From contig JACDOX010000109.1 of assembly GCA_014549065.1 (NCBI GenBank), positions 1,757,317 to 1,821,316 of the forward strand: 64,000 bases of DNA, in the 5' to 3' direction. Below are positions 1-11,290 of the stretch, piece by piece. The notes beneath the pieces are model-generated. The model was not told where the DNA came from, did not search any database, and saw only the letters and a list, made by a program, of their open reading frames with translations. The stretch comes from Cardinalis cardinalis. Taxonomy: Eukaryota; Chordata; Aves; Passeriformes; Cardinalidae. Each line of letters starts with the position of its first letter. Positions within the stretch are counted from its first letter, which is position 1. The position numbers and the translations under genes were made by a program.

Positions 1-1821
1 TTTTTCTAAGGTATTTCAGAGGAATGCACACTTCTGAAAANGCACAAAGAAGAGAGATGTCATCTAAAACTCCAGTTGCTTTCAGCCAACAACTACTCAA
101 AGAAGACACAGAAGATCCAAGAAGTCTTGTGGTAATTGACAGGAAAATGTTGTGATCAGGAGCCTTAAAAAGCACTCCAAATATGCAGAATTTAAGGGTC
201 CAGAAGCATCTCCACGATGTGCTTGTTCCACACTGAATGTTTCAATGCAGAAGATGAGGCAGGAGGAAGCACTTTAAGGCTGGAACAGCAAGGACTGAAA
301 TGTGCTGTGAAGCCATTAAGACTCTGGTGGTTCATTCTTCAGGCATCTCCTGCAATTAAGCCCCATGAATGGCCACTTTCTCCTTCGGTTTGGGAAGTGC
401 NATTTTATGTAACTCTGCAATCATCTCGTGGTTTTCCCCTAATTTAACACATTTTGACTACTTTCAATTCAACGAAGGGGTTACATAACTGAGACTAATT
501 AAAGTNCCATTGTGCAATCAAGAAAGGAGACAGAGCACTTAAACACAACTGAAAGGCTGATGCAAAGCCCACAGTAAAAATACCTCAGTAACTTTGGAGA
601 GCTCCATAGAAACTCATAACTTCCAAATTACATCAGCACCAAAGGTCAAACACGTAATAAATGTTTGTTTTCCAGTTTGAGCACTCCTTACTTCTAGAAG
701 TGCCTGCAGCTCCCAGTGCTGAGCTGGATGGTGGAGGTTTATTACATGAGCTTTGCTACAAATTCATCATTTCAGTCAGTCCTTGAACTCAGAAGAAACC
801 CATGCTTAAGGGTCAGGACTTTGAGCAACATGAGAAATGCAAAAATTAAGATAACATCTATTTAAACAGGCTAATATTAAAACTCATCTGTTTATTACAC
901 TATATAATGATTAGTGTATGCAGCTTTTTGATATCAGATTTTTTTCTATACTTGTGCACTTTTAGCAAGACATGAACCTACACAGGGTCTAGAAATGCTG
1001 GCATTTTCTTGTCAATTTAGATTGNTGATTCTGAGACAAGAGTTTTGACACAGTGAATCTGTTCAGCAAGTATTCAACTAATAAACACATTTTTCACACA
1101 CTTTATAAAGCAAAAACAAAGAAAAATCAGTGAAGCCTGGCCTTTTTTTCCTAATAACATCTATCAGTCTTTTGATACTGCTGATAAAATCCTTTATCCC
1201 CTTAAAGTCCAAACAAGCATGAAGCATTCTCAGGAGATGCAGAGGTTTATACAATATTAATATTGCTTGTACAAAGACACACTCAAAACTTTGAAGGGAG
1301 TCACCAAAGGAATAAATTAGATTGCACTTGTGCTTCTGTGAACAGTTAGGGAAATGTTTTTATAAACATATTTGCATATGTGCATCACCAACAGGAAACA
1401 GCAATAACATCTGTAATATAAAGCACTGCCACAATTAAAGCAGTCAATAAACCAGCAACATGNTGGAAACAGTTAAAAATTTAATTAAAACAGGATTGCT
1501 CTACCACACCCAGAAATTCTCCTAACAGGAGGCTACAGAGCTGGAATCTTCTGCAGACAGGTTGGAAGAATAAGACAGGCAACAGCTTCCAGTGCAGACG
1601 ATTAAAATAGAGAATAAGCCTCTTGTAAGTCAGTACTAAGCCAAATCACCCCCCAATTCTTTAATCCTTCAAATTGAGTTTATAAACTTCAGTCCAGAAA
1701 TACNAACTGTATGGAGAAACAAAGTGTGGAGAACATGATGGTGACTTGGAAGCCTAAATGAACAGCAAATGGTGGTCGGCTCGAATAATTGCTGCTGTTG
1801 AAAGACTGTTTGCCGCAGTAC
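1..1821 (-). other. TMX4: TMX4 intron 2, 5' part (runs off the window)
   Basis: This stretch follows the splice donor of TMX4 exon 2 on the minus strand. I looked for the next exon, which should encode the rest of the thioredoxin fold including the cis-proline region, and did not see it, so it should lie beyond position 1. The sequence is AT-rich with no recognisable repeat or RNA gene. The open frames here are short and unsupported. Confidence 0.7.
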
Positions 1822-1937
1822 CTGGCTCCTGAGTGACATCCACTTTGCCGACGGCGATGCCGAGCCGCTCGCTCTCCTTGGCGAAGCTCTCCCAGGTGGC
1901 CTCCAGCTGCCGACAGGCCGGGCACCAGGGGGCGTAA
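1822..1937 (-). CDS. TMX4: TMX4 coding exon 2: thioredoxin active-site exon
   Basis: This 116-nt internal exon encodes the active-site half of a thioredoxin domain. On the minus strand it begins after a pyrimidine-rich tract ending in CAG (acceptor at 1940-1938) and finishes the Phe codon split with exon 1. The product then reads YAPWCPACRQLEATWESFAK and ends KVDVTQEP plus one base of a Gly codon. The CPAC motif (about residues 67-70) is the redox-active dithiol, and FYAPWCP and KVDVTQEPG are hallmarks of the TMX1/TMX4 group. The donor is GTACTG, a valid GT but a weak match to GTRAGT. TMX proteins are type I ER membrane oxidoreductases acting on disulfides of client proteins. From memory, human TMX4 has CPSC and TMX1 has CPAC, so the motif alone does not decide the paralogue; exon 1 and the PLCB1 neighbour favour TMX4. 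Confidence 0.9.
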
Positions 1938-4900
1938 CTGAGGGGGAAGGCAGGGAAATAAATACTTGATACTCCTCCATCACAGACATGCAAACTGATT
2001 GATCACACAGAGAATGTACAAACACGTCAATCACAAAGGAAAAAACCTACNGTTTTTCTTAATCAAGTCTACTGAGTAAGACAGTTTTTTTATCAATCCC
2101 TACGTTCCTTCCCATGTTATTAGAACAAAACAAATCACAGATTTGAGAAATTCATATCCAAACTCCTCACCATTTGTGATTTATTCTATTTACATAGGAA
2201 ATAAAATAAATTTCCATGGCAGCTATCTGAATTATTGAAGCCAGGCTGTCCTTTGAAGCAGCATCCTTCATCAGCATTTTGTATTGATTTCCCACACCTC
2301 AGAACTTCCTGAAATTGCATTTGCCTTAGCCCACTACTCCATACATCACAACATGCCCTTTTTGAGAGCAGCCATGAGAGACTTCAAAAGAGCACACATC
2401 AAATTCCTGCTGCTCATACTTATCGTCCTGTTTTTACCCAGAAAAATACGAGTGCTTTTTTCAAGAGCTGAATTTTGTAGACTCTCAGTCAGAAGAATTA
2501 AACCAATTTTGCACCTACTGGGAATATCAATCTGGAAACAGAGCAGCTAATAGAAAGGATAACATCAGATNAAATGGATGATAAAATCCCTTTTTCCACC
2601 TTTCTGTATTTTAGCCTAACTTGGCTGGCCAAGTNTGCAGGGAACCAAGACTGGGAGGTACAGACTGAGCTGGGGCAATTGCCCATGCCCAGACTCAGCC
2701 TTTTACCAATTATGGGGTTCAATTTGATTTACCAGGGCAGGGATGGAGGTTTCTGGCAGCAAAAGCAGTGTGAGTCTGGGGACACTCTCCTGGTCACAGG
2801 GCTCCACAGATGCCACCACACTCCCCATCCACTGCAAAGCACAGAAACACATTCCCTCCTGGGCAGAGCCCTGAGCACAAAACCATCACTGGGAACCTTC
2901 CCAAGGCTCTCCACTCCTTTTTATCNTCTGCCACCCCCGCTGTGTGACCTAGGGACTGGCAATCCCTGTTCTCTGGCTCTCAGGAATGCTTACTTCCCTA
3001 CTGCCTGCAGACAGAGATATCCCTGCCACCCCCACATGTTTCATATGAAAAAAGCTTAATGTAAAACCGGTCATTTCTCACAGAAGAGGTGGAATTAAGT
3101 GTACTCTGAGTGCCTTCTGGTAGTTTTTAAACTCCTGTATTTAAAAAAGGCAATCTTGTCACTTAGCAGTTTAAAGGACACAAATTAAAAATACTTGTTT
3201 TAGTTAACTGTGCTAGAAATTTCTGAGTCTAACTGTGAAAGCCTATATCTTGTCTTTTTAAGTCAACATCACTCTGTGTGAAAGCATCTGCAAAAAGGAC
3301 ATAAATCTTATCCTGCCAAGAGACAGCCCCTCAGTATCTCTGCAAAGGAGGCTGGAAACAAGTCTCACATGCAGCAAGGTTCTCCATTGTGCTGCTGGCC
3401 CAGAGAGAGCTTTTAATAACAGTCTGGCAGGTACTGTACTTTACAAACAGGATTATTTCATTANACAAGCTTGACTGATAAATAAGAACCTGCTAGCATC
3501 CATCAGATAACGCAGCTGGTATAATCTAAAATGAAAGATAGAAGTTTGACTGTTTTCTAAATCCAGCTTCTCTAGATGTCTCAAATTCACACCACGAGAT
3601 TTTCAAAACGAATACATCCTTTAGCCTGTTTAATCTGATTTTGGAACAGAAATTTCAACCCCATCAAAATTTATGTTTACATTTGACATGCATGAGCATT
3701 TCNGAATTAAGTGGAATATTCAATACTTTCAATCATATAAGTGTTAGTTGTGTATTTCCTTTAGTTCAATGAAAATCTACCCACGTCACAGTTCAGCAGT
3801 GACAGGATGTAACAGTGAACTTCACAAAAAGNTGTGGTTGTTGGCTAATTTTTACTATCAATATTGGACATGGGATGGCAATAGTTCCATGTAATGCTGC
3901 AAGATCCAGCCACTCCAGCTGAACATTGGCACAGATAATCAGGATGAAAATATTTGCTTTACATTCCTGAAATTACACATCCAATTCTTGCCAGCCAGGA
4001 AAAATCCTGTCCCCACAAGCTCAAGAGACAACTTGTAACAGACAGCAGATTTCTGCAAGAGTTACCACTGCTGTTTACCTCCACACCCTCACCTTCCTCA
4101 AGCTTTCATGTCTGCATTTGTNGTGCAGCATCAAGGAATTCAGGCCTGCCCCCTGGACNTAACAAAAAAATTACATTACNAAAGCTTTATTGTGTCTCTC
4201 AGTCTTAAAATACTGAAAGAGTAAGTGCAAGGGGAGGTAAGTCACTGAACAGTAAAATACTTCACACTTAGGGCATCTTGTCAAAAGTTTCAAAAAACTC
4301 TCTGCACCTTGAAGGACTGAGGGAAATGCTTTCAACAGGGTTTTTAGAACTGAGGCAGATTTGTATTTCCAAAAACATTATGGTACAACTGCCATTCTTA
4401 AATTCATAGAAAAAAAATCATCTGCAGGAGCAGGGAAACAGACCCTCGTGTCTGCTGTGGAACCAGTCTTGGAAAGTAACAAAGACAAAATCTGGCAAAA
4501 GCAGATGCAACCAGATTTCTTCTGCCATACCCCAGGCAGGCCAGGAAACAATGAGCACTTTGTCACCACCACCAAACTTCGGCCTGTGACCCCCATTCCT
4601 CCTCCCTATCAACCTGCAGGGCACAGGGTGCAGTGCAAAAGGTGTGACAAGAACACAGGCCTCTCCAAGCCAAAAACCAAAGCCTTCTGGAATTGAAATC
4701 AGGACTTGGGCACTCTGTCAAGGAAAGAAAGCTTTCAGTAGCCTGTTACACATTAAAAGGCGATTTGCTGATCTCCATCACAGCTAGAAGTGACACACTG
4801 CCAAATACTCACTGCAAGCAGGTACTGCACATTCCCCAACACACAGCTCACTCCTGATGCTTCCAGAGCTCTTCCACAGCAGAGTTTTGCAGCTGAAATG

Positions 4901-7537
4901 CTCTCACACACGGTCAGCCCTCCAAAAAAAAAGGCAAGCAAACACCTATCACTGCAGCAACGATTGACCTCAGCAGACCAAAATCACTATTTCCAAGCAT
5001 CCAGGTGCTTTCTCCTGCTCCTACTCCATTACAATACCTACAGCTTTTTACAGAGGGCATAAAGAAAGCAATTGAAAAGCAAAGTTTGAAGCTCTCAGAC
5101 TCAGGCTTTGCTTTTGCCTTCTACTTATCTCTGATCTAAAGCACAAAATAACCTTTGGCTTTCAAATACCAACAGCTTCACTGAGGCAGCAAACAAAACC
5201 CAGCCAAGTGAAAACCAGTTTGAGCAAAGGTGCCACTCTGCCTATCACCCCCAGTGGATCAGGAAACACAAAGACTTTGCTACGATGTACTGATATTTTC
5301 CAGCTCCGAGCCACTCCTCTCTGCTTGCACCTTCTGAATTCACCATTTCACCCTTTTCAAGTACATTTAATGACTCTTTATCTGCCTTCTCACTACCATT
5401 ACCAACAATAACAGATGTAACCCTGAGTACCATTCCACACTTTGCTCGAATGGCAATTTCACCAAGCTGCNCAAATCTAGGAGAAAGGAAAAACAGCTCA
5501 TGGACACAGGCATNAGAGGATTTGCTGAACAGAAAACAGCAAAACTTGCTTAAACCAAGCTGCTTGATAGAGTTCATATTGGGAATGCTATTTTAATAAG
5601 AGCAAAAATGTAGGGACAATGCCCAACAGAATGGTAAAAGCAGTATCAGAATGAAACTCTTATCTTTGTTTTAAACAGTTTTGCTTTATTGCTACAGATC
5701 TCACAAGCACACAAAAATGGGGAAAAAAAAGACAATCCTGAACACAGCTAGGTCTTGGGGCAGGATGGGCAGCTTTGTAATGCCAACAGAAGAAAAGCTC
5801 CAGATCAACTGCGTGTTTTGAATGACTTTTTAAGAATAGGACAAAGAAAAGCCTGGACACTAACAAGAAGTAAAAGACTAGACAGCCTTAAGTGACAGAA
5901 AANTCTCAATCTCGTTGGATTCTTAACTGACAGCAATTGTTAAATATTTGGCACATCCTTTGGGATTTTATTTACACAAAGTACTTCAAGGCAAGCGATT
6001 AAACCATCCACATGCCANAACATTCAGTTTCATTTTCAGCACACTCCTCTGAAGCTCCAGACTGAAGGTGCTGGTGGGAGGCTGGACCCTTGCAACCAGC
6101 TGGCCATGGAGACAGCAGGGCAACGTTTCATGGTGACAGTCAAAAAATAAAAAATATTCTTACACTGTAAGAAAAATAAACATGAAACAACTATTAACTG
6201 GTCTCCTGACTTTCACCTGGCTAGAACTAAAATGGACAATGAAGACATTCTTTTTCAGGTGCAACAGCAATGAGTCTGTGCTGAAACAAAGGGGAGCCAA
6301 AACATTTAATGCCCAACGTGGGAACAAGCACACCAAGTACTGCAGATGCACCAAGAGCATAAACAGTTTCTTTTGTAACCAGAAGACAACAAGTTCATTG
6401 ATGGGTTGGGGTTTTTTGTTTGCNTGNTTTAATTTACCTCAAAAAGAAGAGGATGTTAAATTAAGATAAATCAAGTTTGGAACNAGTCTAGTTTACAAAT
6501 GCAAAATGCACTTCTAGGTAAGCAGACCAGAAATTAGTTTTGTGTTCCTGACAGAGACAATATTAAAGACAAAGAAAACTCATCACAGTAATGAATCCTT
6601 ATCTCACAGTCCCAGAAAGAGGGAAACTTTCAAACACAGCTCACTCCAGCACCTCACTCACAGCACTCCAGCCCAGACCTGTGTGCTATGATAGCAACAA
6701 CATCCAAAAANTGGTGCAATGTCTGGCAGATACAGAACCTTCTCCAAAGCATTTTTATCAATAAATGCAGCAGCGCTTCCAGGGCCTGCAATTTTTCCAG
6801 CTATGAATAACAAAATATGTACAAAAAGCCAGCCAAGTACACACACCTCAGCTAGGGGGAATCAAGGAAGAAAATCCCACTTCTGCTACAGATGCCACAC
6901 ACAAGTAATCTGGAAGTTAAATTTCTCTATTTATGCACCTGGGAAGAACAAAAAAGTGGAATTACACAGTGATTTTCCACTTTCTCAAATAGAAAAAGTG
7001 ACATTAAACAGCAGCTGTACCTGTTCCTATCACAGCAGGAGGCTTCAAAAGAGCAACTGATGAAAGTAATTTTTTTTTCATGAAGATGCAATAGTAACAT
7101 GTGCATTAAAAAAAGTATTGCTCAGAAAACAAAGGTGTTTAAATAAATAAATAGGAGGTATTTCAAACAAATGGACATTACTGCAGTTCTGCCAGCCAGC
7201 CTGAGACAGCATGGAAGGAATGCATGGACTGACACCCAGGACTCCTGTCAGGATCACTTGCTCTAAACCAAATAAAACCCAGCAGAAGCCAAAACCCATC
7301 AGAATGGAACTGCTGCAAGAATTGGGTTAGGCTGTGTTTGCTGTTCTCCCCACTTGGGCTGAGAATTCCCACCCGGAGTTTCTGCCACGAGCCCAANAAG
7401 GAACATTTAGGCCAGAGGGACACAGGTGCTGCCCTTGGAAAAACTCACTGGCTGCAAGATGCNGCCTGCCCCAGCTTCACCTCCAAAATAAAACCCAATT
7501 TTCTCCCTTCTCTTAAAGATATTTTGTAGATGAGGAC

Positions 7538-7700
7538 CCGGAGCAGGGAGGGGGGGAAACTCGGATCAGATTTCACCAGGAAAGCGCATAGGGGGAAAAA
7601 ACCCGGACCGGATCCCGCCCGGAAAACAAGAATCCGTGAACAAGATCCGTCCTGGAGCTCCAACTCGCTCTAATTCCACACCGGCAGCACCGAGTTTGCA
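7538..7700. other. CpG-rich patch in TMX4 intron 1
   Basis: This roughly 160-bp stretch has an unusual density of CpG (CCCGGA, CTCGGA, GCGCA, CCGGACCGG, CCCGCCCGG, CTCGCTC) inside an AT-rich intron. It has a run of eight G just before it and no recognisable coding content. It could be a small CpG island, an internal regulatory site or part of an unrecognised repeat; no function can be assigned from sequence alone. Confidence 0.4.
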
Positions 7701-9042
7701 CCCTCACTAAAGACAAAGGTTCCTCCTCGGGAGAAAAGCAGAAAGCACCAGTAATGAAGCACAAGAAACAGCGTGGAGACCCGAGGATCTTTGACACATC
7801 AGAACACCGAATAAAATTAATTAGAGTCTGATTTAAGCAGTGCAGCAGCATGTACCATGCCCAGCTAACACTCAAGCTAACTCTGCCACCATTGCTGGTC
7901 AGCAGCCTCTCACTCCAAACCAAAACCCAATTTTCCAATTGCAGTAAAGGCTTCCAAAGGACTCCAGTTGTTTGTTACCCCAACCACTTCCGATTTCAGT
8001 CAGTTCCTCTCTTTTTTTCTTCTTCAGAGGCACTCACCCCTAGTTATTTAAATATTTTCTTTTAGAAATAAAAACTTTGAGTCACCTAAATAACCTTCCT
8101 CCTTGAAACTCACCAACCTGTGTATGAACCAATAACTTCCACACAATTGCTTCTNTGTTGCACTAAGTGAAAAAACTCCAATTTAAAACAAGTTTATTTT
8201 TCCCTCCAGCTTTTCTTATCCCAATAAATGAAGAGAGACACAAAACCCGCCCTAAATCCACAACAGCTGGCATCCCTGGGTCACTATCAGGTGTTTCAGG
8301 ATCGTTACCACCTANTCCCGTGGTATTCCTGATTAACCTATTAACCACCTATTCCCGATTAACACCAGGGTGGAGTGGGATCCTCAGCACTAAAGCCCAG
8401 GTGATAGTCCATCTCGCTAAGAAGAGACTGGAGATAAAACAAATTCAAGGGCAAGCCAAAACTTTAAGTAGCTCGTTAAGTATTTAGGAGTTGGCACGAG
8501 TTCAGATGTTCAAACTGCTTTAAACTCAAGCACTTGCACAGAGTAGCACACATGCCACAATAAAATCCTATTTTATAGCTGCACGGCCCACAGGTACCAC
8601 GTGGCTGCACTGCCTACTTAAACTACTTTTTTATTCATTGCTGTCTTAAAAAAAAAACTTGAAGTTTAGTCCTCCCTTCTACATACAGGCAGATGAGCTA
8701 GGCTCCACCAAAAATAAAGCCACGTGCATTCAAAGAACTGTGTCATGTCCCAAGCAAAGCCACCACTCCAGTGCAGTCAGTAGTTAATGAAATCTGATGC
8801 ATCTCCCTNGAGTGAGAACGCCGAGCTCAAGACAAGGCTGGGATATCATGTAATCCTGCTTTGGAAGCCCACTCCTGCTACACGTTCCCTATAGAATTCA
8901 GCCCTCTCGGAGCTCACACAGAACCCAGCGCCAGCCCCTGGCGGGGGAGCAGGGTAAGGGGCAGCGCTGGACNCTGCTCCCAGAGTGACCCTTTAACCTC
9001 GGACACTCGGGTGAGAACCTGAGGGACAGCTGCTCCACAGCA

Positions 9043-9535
9043 TCAGGAATGGCTGGGGCTGGAAAGGGACTTTGGCACCCATCCAGTGCCAACCCCGGGC
9101 CATGGCCAGGGACACCTCTTTCTCCATCCCAGGGTGCTCCAAGCCNCGTTCAACCCGGCCTCGAACACTTCCAGGGATCCAGGGGCATCCACAGCTTCTC
9201 TGGGCAGCCTGTGCCAGGCCTCACCATCCCCACAGTAAAGAATTCCTCCCCCAATATCCAATTTAACCCAACTATCTGTTAGCCTGAATGCGCTCCCCCT
9301 GGGTCTGTCATGGCACTCTATTGTAAACAGTCTTTCCCGTCTTCCCTGTAAATTCCCTTCAAGTACTGTAAGGCCCCAGCTCGGTTACCCAAAGCCTTCT
9401 CTTTTCCAGGGTGAACAACCGCAATTCTCACAACCTTTCCTCAGAGGAAAGATGCCCCATTCTCCTGATCAACTCGGCGGCCTGCTCTGGGTTCGCTCTG
9501 ACACCTCCATGTCCTTCATTCCACATCCCTCATTC
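9043..9535 (-). mobile_element. CR1 LINE 3'-end fragment
   Basis: Read on the plus strand this follows the reverse complement of the avian CR1 3' region: AATGGCTGGGGCTGGAAAGG, then CATCCAGTGCCAACC, GGGCATCCACAGCTTCTCTG, CACAGTAAAGAATTCCTCCC, GCCTTCTCTTTTCCAGGGTG and finally CCATGTCCTTCATTCC. The element is therefore inserted on the minus strand and truncated at its 5' end, as is usual for CR1. No reverse-transcriptase reading frame remains. CR1 is the dominant LINE of birds and one of the main grounds for calling the organism a bird. The right boundary is approximate. Confidence 0.9.
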
Positions 9536-9847
9536 CCCTCTGTCCAGAGCGACCCGTTTAACCTTGGGCACTGTGTGCCCACACAGCCGGGANCCGGCGG
9601 GTTCTGTCGGCCATCCCCGCAGACCGGGCTGTGAGGGCGGGCACCGGGCACCGCTCCCTCTCGCCGTGCCCGGGCAGCCACTGCCGGCGTGGGGAAGCTG
9701 CACGGCCCCTCNGCAGGGCAGCAGGGCCGGCCCGGCCCCCTTGTCCCCACAGCGGGGCTNGAGGCACCAGCCATGCCCGCAGGGAACCCCCCTCGCCCCC
9801 CCNGCCACGCTGCCTCCGAGGCGGGCGGGAAAGCGGCCGCTACTCAC

Positions 9848-10032
9848 AACTCCAACATCCACTGGCCCTGCAACACCAGGCTCCAGTTGGAGCCGCACAG
9901 CACTCGCACGCTGCTCCGCGGCTCGCCGGGGCTGTAGAAGGACGAAGAAAAGCAGGCGGCGGGACCCAGCAGCGCCACGAGCAGCAGAGCGCGGAGCAGC
10001 CGCCGCCCCCGGCGCCAGCGGCCCGGCGCCAT
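9848..10032 (-). CDS. TMX4: TMX4 coding exon 1: signal peptide and start of thioredoxin domain
   Basis: This exon holds the start codon and 61 codons plus two bases. The start is CCCAAGATGG, with A at -3 and G at +4. The protein opens with a basic stretch (RWRRGRR), then a hydrophobic signal-peptide core LLRALLLVALLGPAAC (about residues 12-27), then a variable linker and the first thioredoxin strand VRVLCGSNWSLVLQGQWMLE. The NWS sequon (N49) sits where I recall NWT in human TMX4, and WMLE-F leads directly into the exon 2 active site. The donor is TT|GTGAGT at 9848/9847. The mature protein would be an ER-membrane thioredoxin-like oxidoreductase; the transmembrane segment and acidic tail belong to exons outside the window. 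TMX1 is the alternative, judged less likely because the divergent neighbour is PLCB1, as in other vertebrates. Confidence 0.88.
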
Positions 10033-10127
10033 CTTGGGCCCGTCCGCCCGCCCTCAGGAAGTCAGGGCAGGAGCGGCCCCGCGGGGGCGGTGCCTGCGCG
10101 GGCAGGGGCGGCTCCTCCGGCCCGGCC

Positions 10128-10416
10128 CGCCCCTCACGGCCGGACCGGCCGGGCACCGGCCCCGAGCAGTCCCCATGGCCGCCCCTCACAGCCGGAGCGG
10201 CCGGGCACAGGCCACGAGCGGTCCCGGTGCCCACCCCTCACGGCCGGACCGGCCGGGCACCGGCCCCGAGCATTCCCTATGGCCGCCCCCTCACAGCCGG
10301 GCACAGGCCACGAGCGGTCCCGGTGCCCGCCCCTCACGGCCGGGCACAGGCCACGAGCCGTCCCTATGGCCGCCCCTCACGGCCGGACCGGCCGGGCACC
10401 GGCCCTGAGCGGTTCT
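10128..10416. repeat. 52-bp GC-rich minisatellite in the TMX4 promoter
   Basis: Six tandem copies of a roughly 52-bp unit start at about 10128, 10180, 10232, 10284, 10328 and 10371. Each starts with CGCCCCTCACGGCC or a close variant and continues through GGCCGGGCACCGGCC. The two units starting at 10284 and 10328 are 43-44 bp because they lack the GACCGGCCGG-type segment. The array lies 96-385 bp upstream of the TMX4 start codon, so it is in the promoter or 5' leader. The long open frames across it on both strands result from stop-free GC-rich sequence. Confidence 0.9.
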
Positions 10417-10638
10417 CTGCTCCAGCGGGCCCTCTGGGCACCTGCTCCGGCCGCAGCTCGCAGTGCTCTCGGCCGGGTTTCCGGAGCTTTCTGTCACCGG
10501 CGCCGTGTGGTGGGAGCTGGCTNAACAGCGGTGATGGCTCCAGCGGGTGCTGTGAGGCACCAGCGCTGCGGGATCGCCCTAAAGCNAGTGCTCCCCGTTC
10601 TGAGGGGCTGTCGCCCACTTTTTCCCTTTTTCTGCTGC

Positions 10639-11035
10639 TGATAGGAATCCCAGAGTAGAATCCCAGTGCAGTTCGGGATTCTGTCCATTCCCCCTACCAA
10701 GGCGGGGTCACCCAGAGCAAGTGGGTGACAGAAGCACCTCCTGTTGTAATTCCAGTACAAGGATTCCATATCGCTAGAGTTTTGTACCTCCTTGATGGTT
10801 CTTTTAGGCAGCTCCTCTNGGCACTGACTCTTGCCATCCTCACAGTAGCCAACTGACTCCANTTCCCTCAANNAACCAANCCACNCTTTTATAACACTNT
10901 TCTCANTGGCTACAGCTGTGGCCTGCTAACATCAGGCCTGCTCCTAACCCTTAATGATTGGCTCAGCTGCAACTCTTTAGGGAGTAAGATTACTTTCTAT
11001 ACTGTCTNTATTTACTTATGTTCTATCCCCCTACA
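10639..11035 (-). mobile_element. Probable solo LTR of an endogenous retrovirus, upstream of TMX4
   Basis: On the minus strand the element begins TGTAGGGGGATAGAACATAA at 11035. It has two CCAAT-type boxes (AGCCAATCA near 10963-10955 and AGCCANTGAG near 10914-10905), then a TATA box (TATAAAAG, 10893-10886), and ends near CCTATCA at 10639. This U3-R-like order with TG...CA ends is typical of an LTR, and the text resembles songbird LTRs I have seen. No internal retroviral genes flank it, so it is a solo LTR. Many Ns fall within it, consistent with a multicopy sequence. It points the same way as TMX4. Exact ends and a target duplication could not be confirmed because Ns cover one flank. Confidence 0.65.
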
Positions 11036-11039
11036 CNNC

Positions 11040-11290
11040 CAGGTGAGTTCAGAATCTCTTCAGACAGGAATGCTCCATGGCCTCCCTTGGCTGCCTTTCN
11101 AGTGCTGTGTCAACCTGAATGTAAAGAATTTCTTGCTCATGTTGAGGTGAAGCTTCTTGATGCATTCTTTACCCCATCCCAGACATATAACGCTGTGTTT
11201 TCCTTGACTTCAATGAGATTCCTATCAGCCCTATGCTTTTGGCTTGTCCAGTTCCCTCTGAACAGCAGCCCTGCCCTTGAGTGGTNTGAT
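11040..11290 (-). mobile_element. Old CR1-like remnant
   Basis: The plus strand carries pieces that resemble the reverse complement of diverged CR1 copies: AATGTAAAGAATTTCTTGCT followed by CATGTTGAGGTGAAGCTTCT, and further on TTGTCCAGTTCCCTCTGAAC with GCAGCCCTGCCCTTGAGTGG. The match is partial and from memory, and boundaries are approximate. It directly abuts the LTR to its left, so the LTR may have inserted at its edge. Confidence 0.45.

Larger units (their letters stand above)
1938..9847 (-). other. TMX4: TMX4 intron 1
   Basis: This is a 7.9-kb intron with a GTGAGT donor at the exon 1 end (9847-9842) and a polypyrimidine-CAG acceptor at the exon 2 end. It contains a CR1 LINE fragment at about 9043-9535 and a small CpG-rich patch near 7538-7700. 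The remainder is AT-rich single-copy-looking DNA in which I see no further exon, RNA gene or repeat. Confidence 0.85.
9590..10640 (-). promoter_or_regulatory. TMX4: TMX4 promoter CpG island
   Basis: About 1 kb of very GC-rich, CpG-dense sequence surrounds TMX4 exon 1. Just upstream of the start codon on the minus strand are a GC box (GGGGGCGG, 10083-10090) and an ETS-type core (GGAAGT, 10057-10062). No TATA box lies at a suitable distance, which fits a broad housekeeping promoter. The start codon itself lies in CCCAAGATGGCG, close to the YY1 motif often found at vertebrate start sites. The transcription start is inferred to lie within about 100-150 bases upstream of 10032. Confidence 0.75.

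Noticed and set aside
1822..10032. Identification of the minus-strand gene as TMX1
   Set aside because: The active site CPAC fits TMX1, but the GSNWSLVLQGQWMLEF segment, VGKVDVTQEPG and divergent linkage to PLCB1 fit TMX4 better. Not fully excluded without the downstream exons.
9411..10658. Long open frames (up to 415 codons) across the TMX4 promoter on both strands
   Set aside because: They run through a CR1 fragment, the promoter and the 52-bp array, are Pro/Ala/Arg/Gly-rich, overlap TMX4 exon 1 in antisense and result from stop-poor GC-rich DNA.
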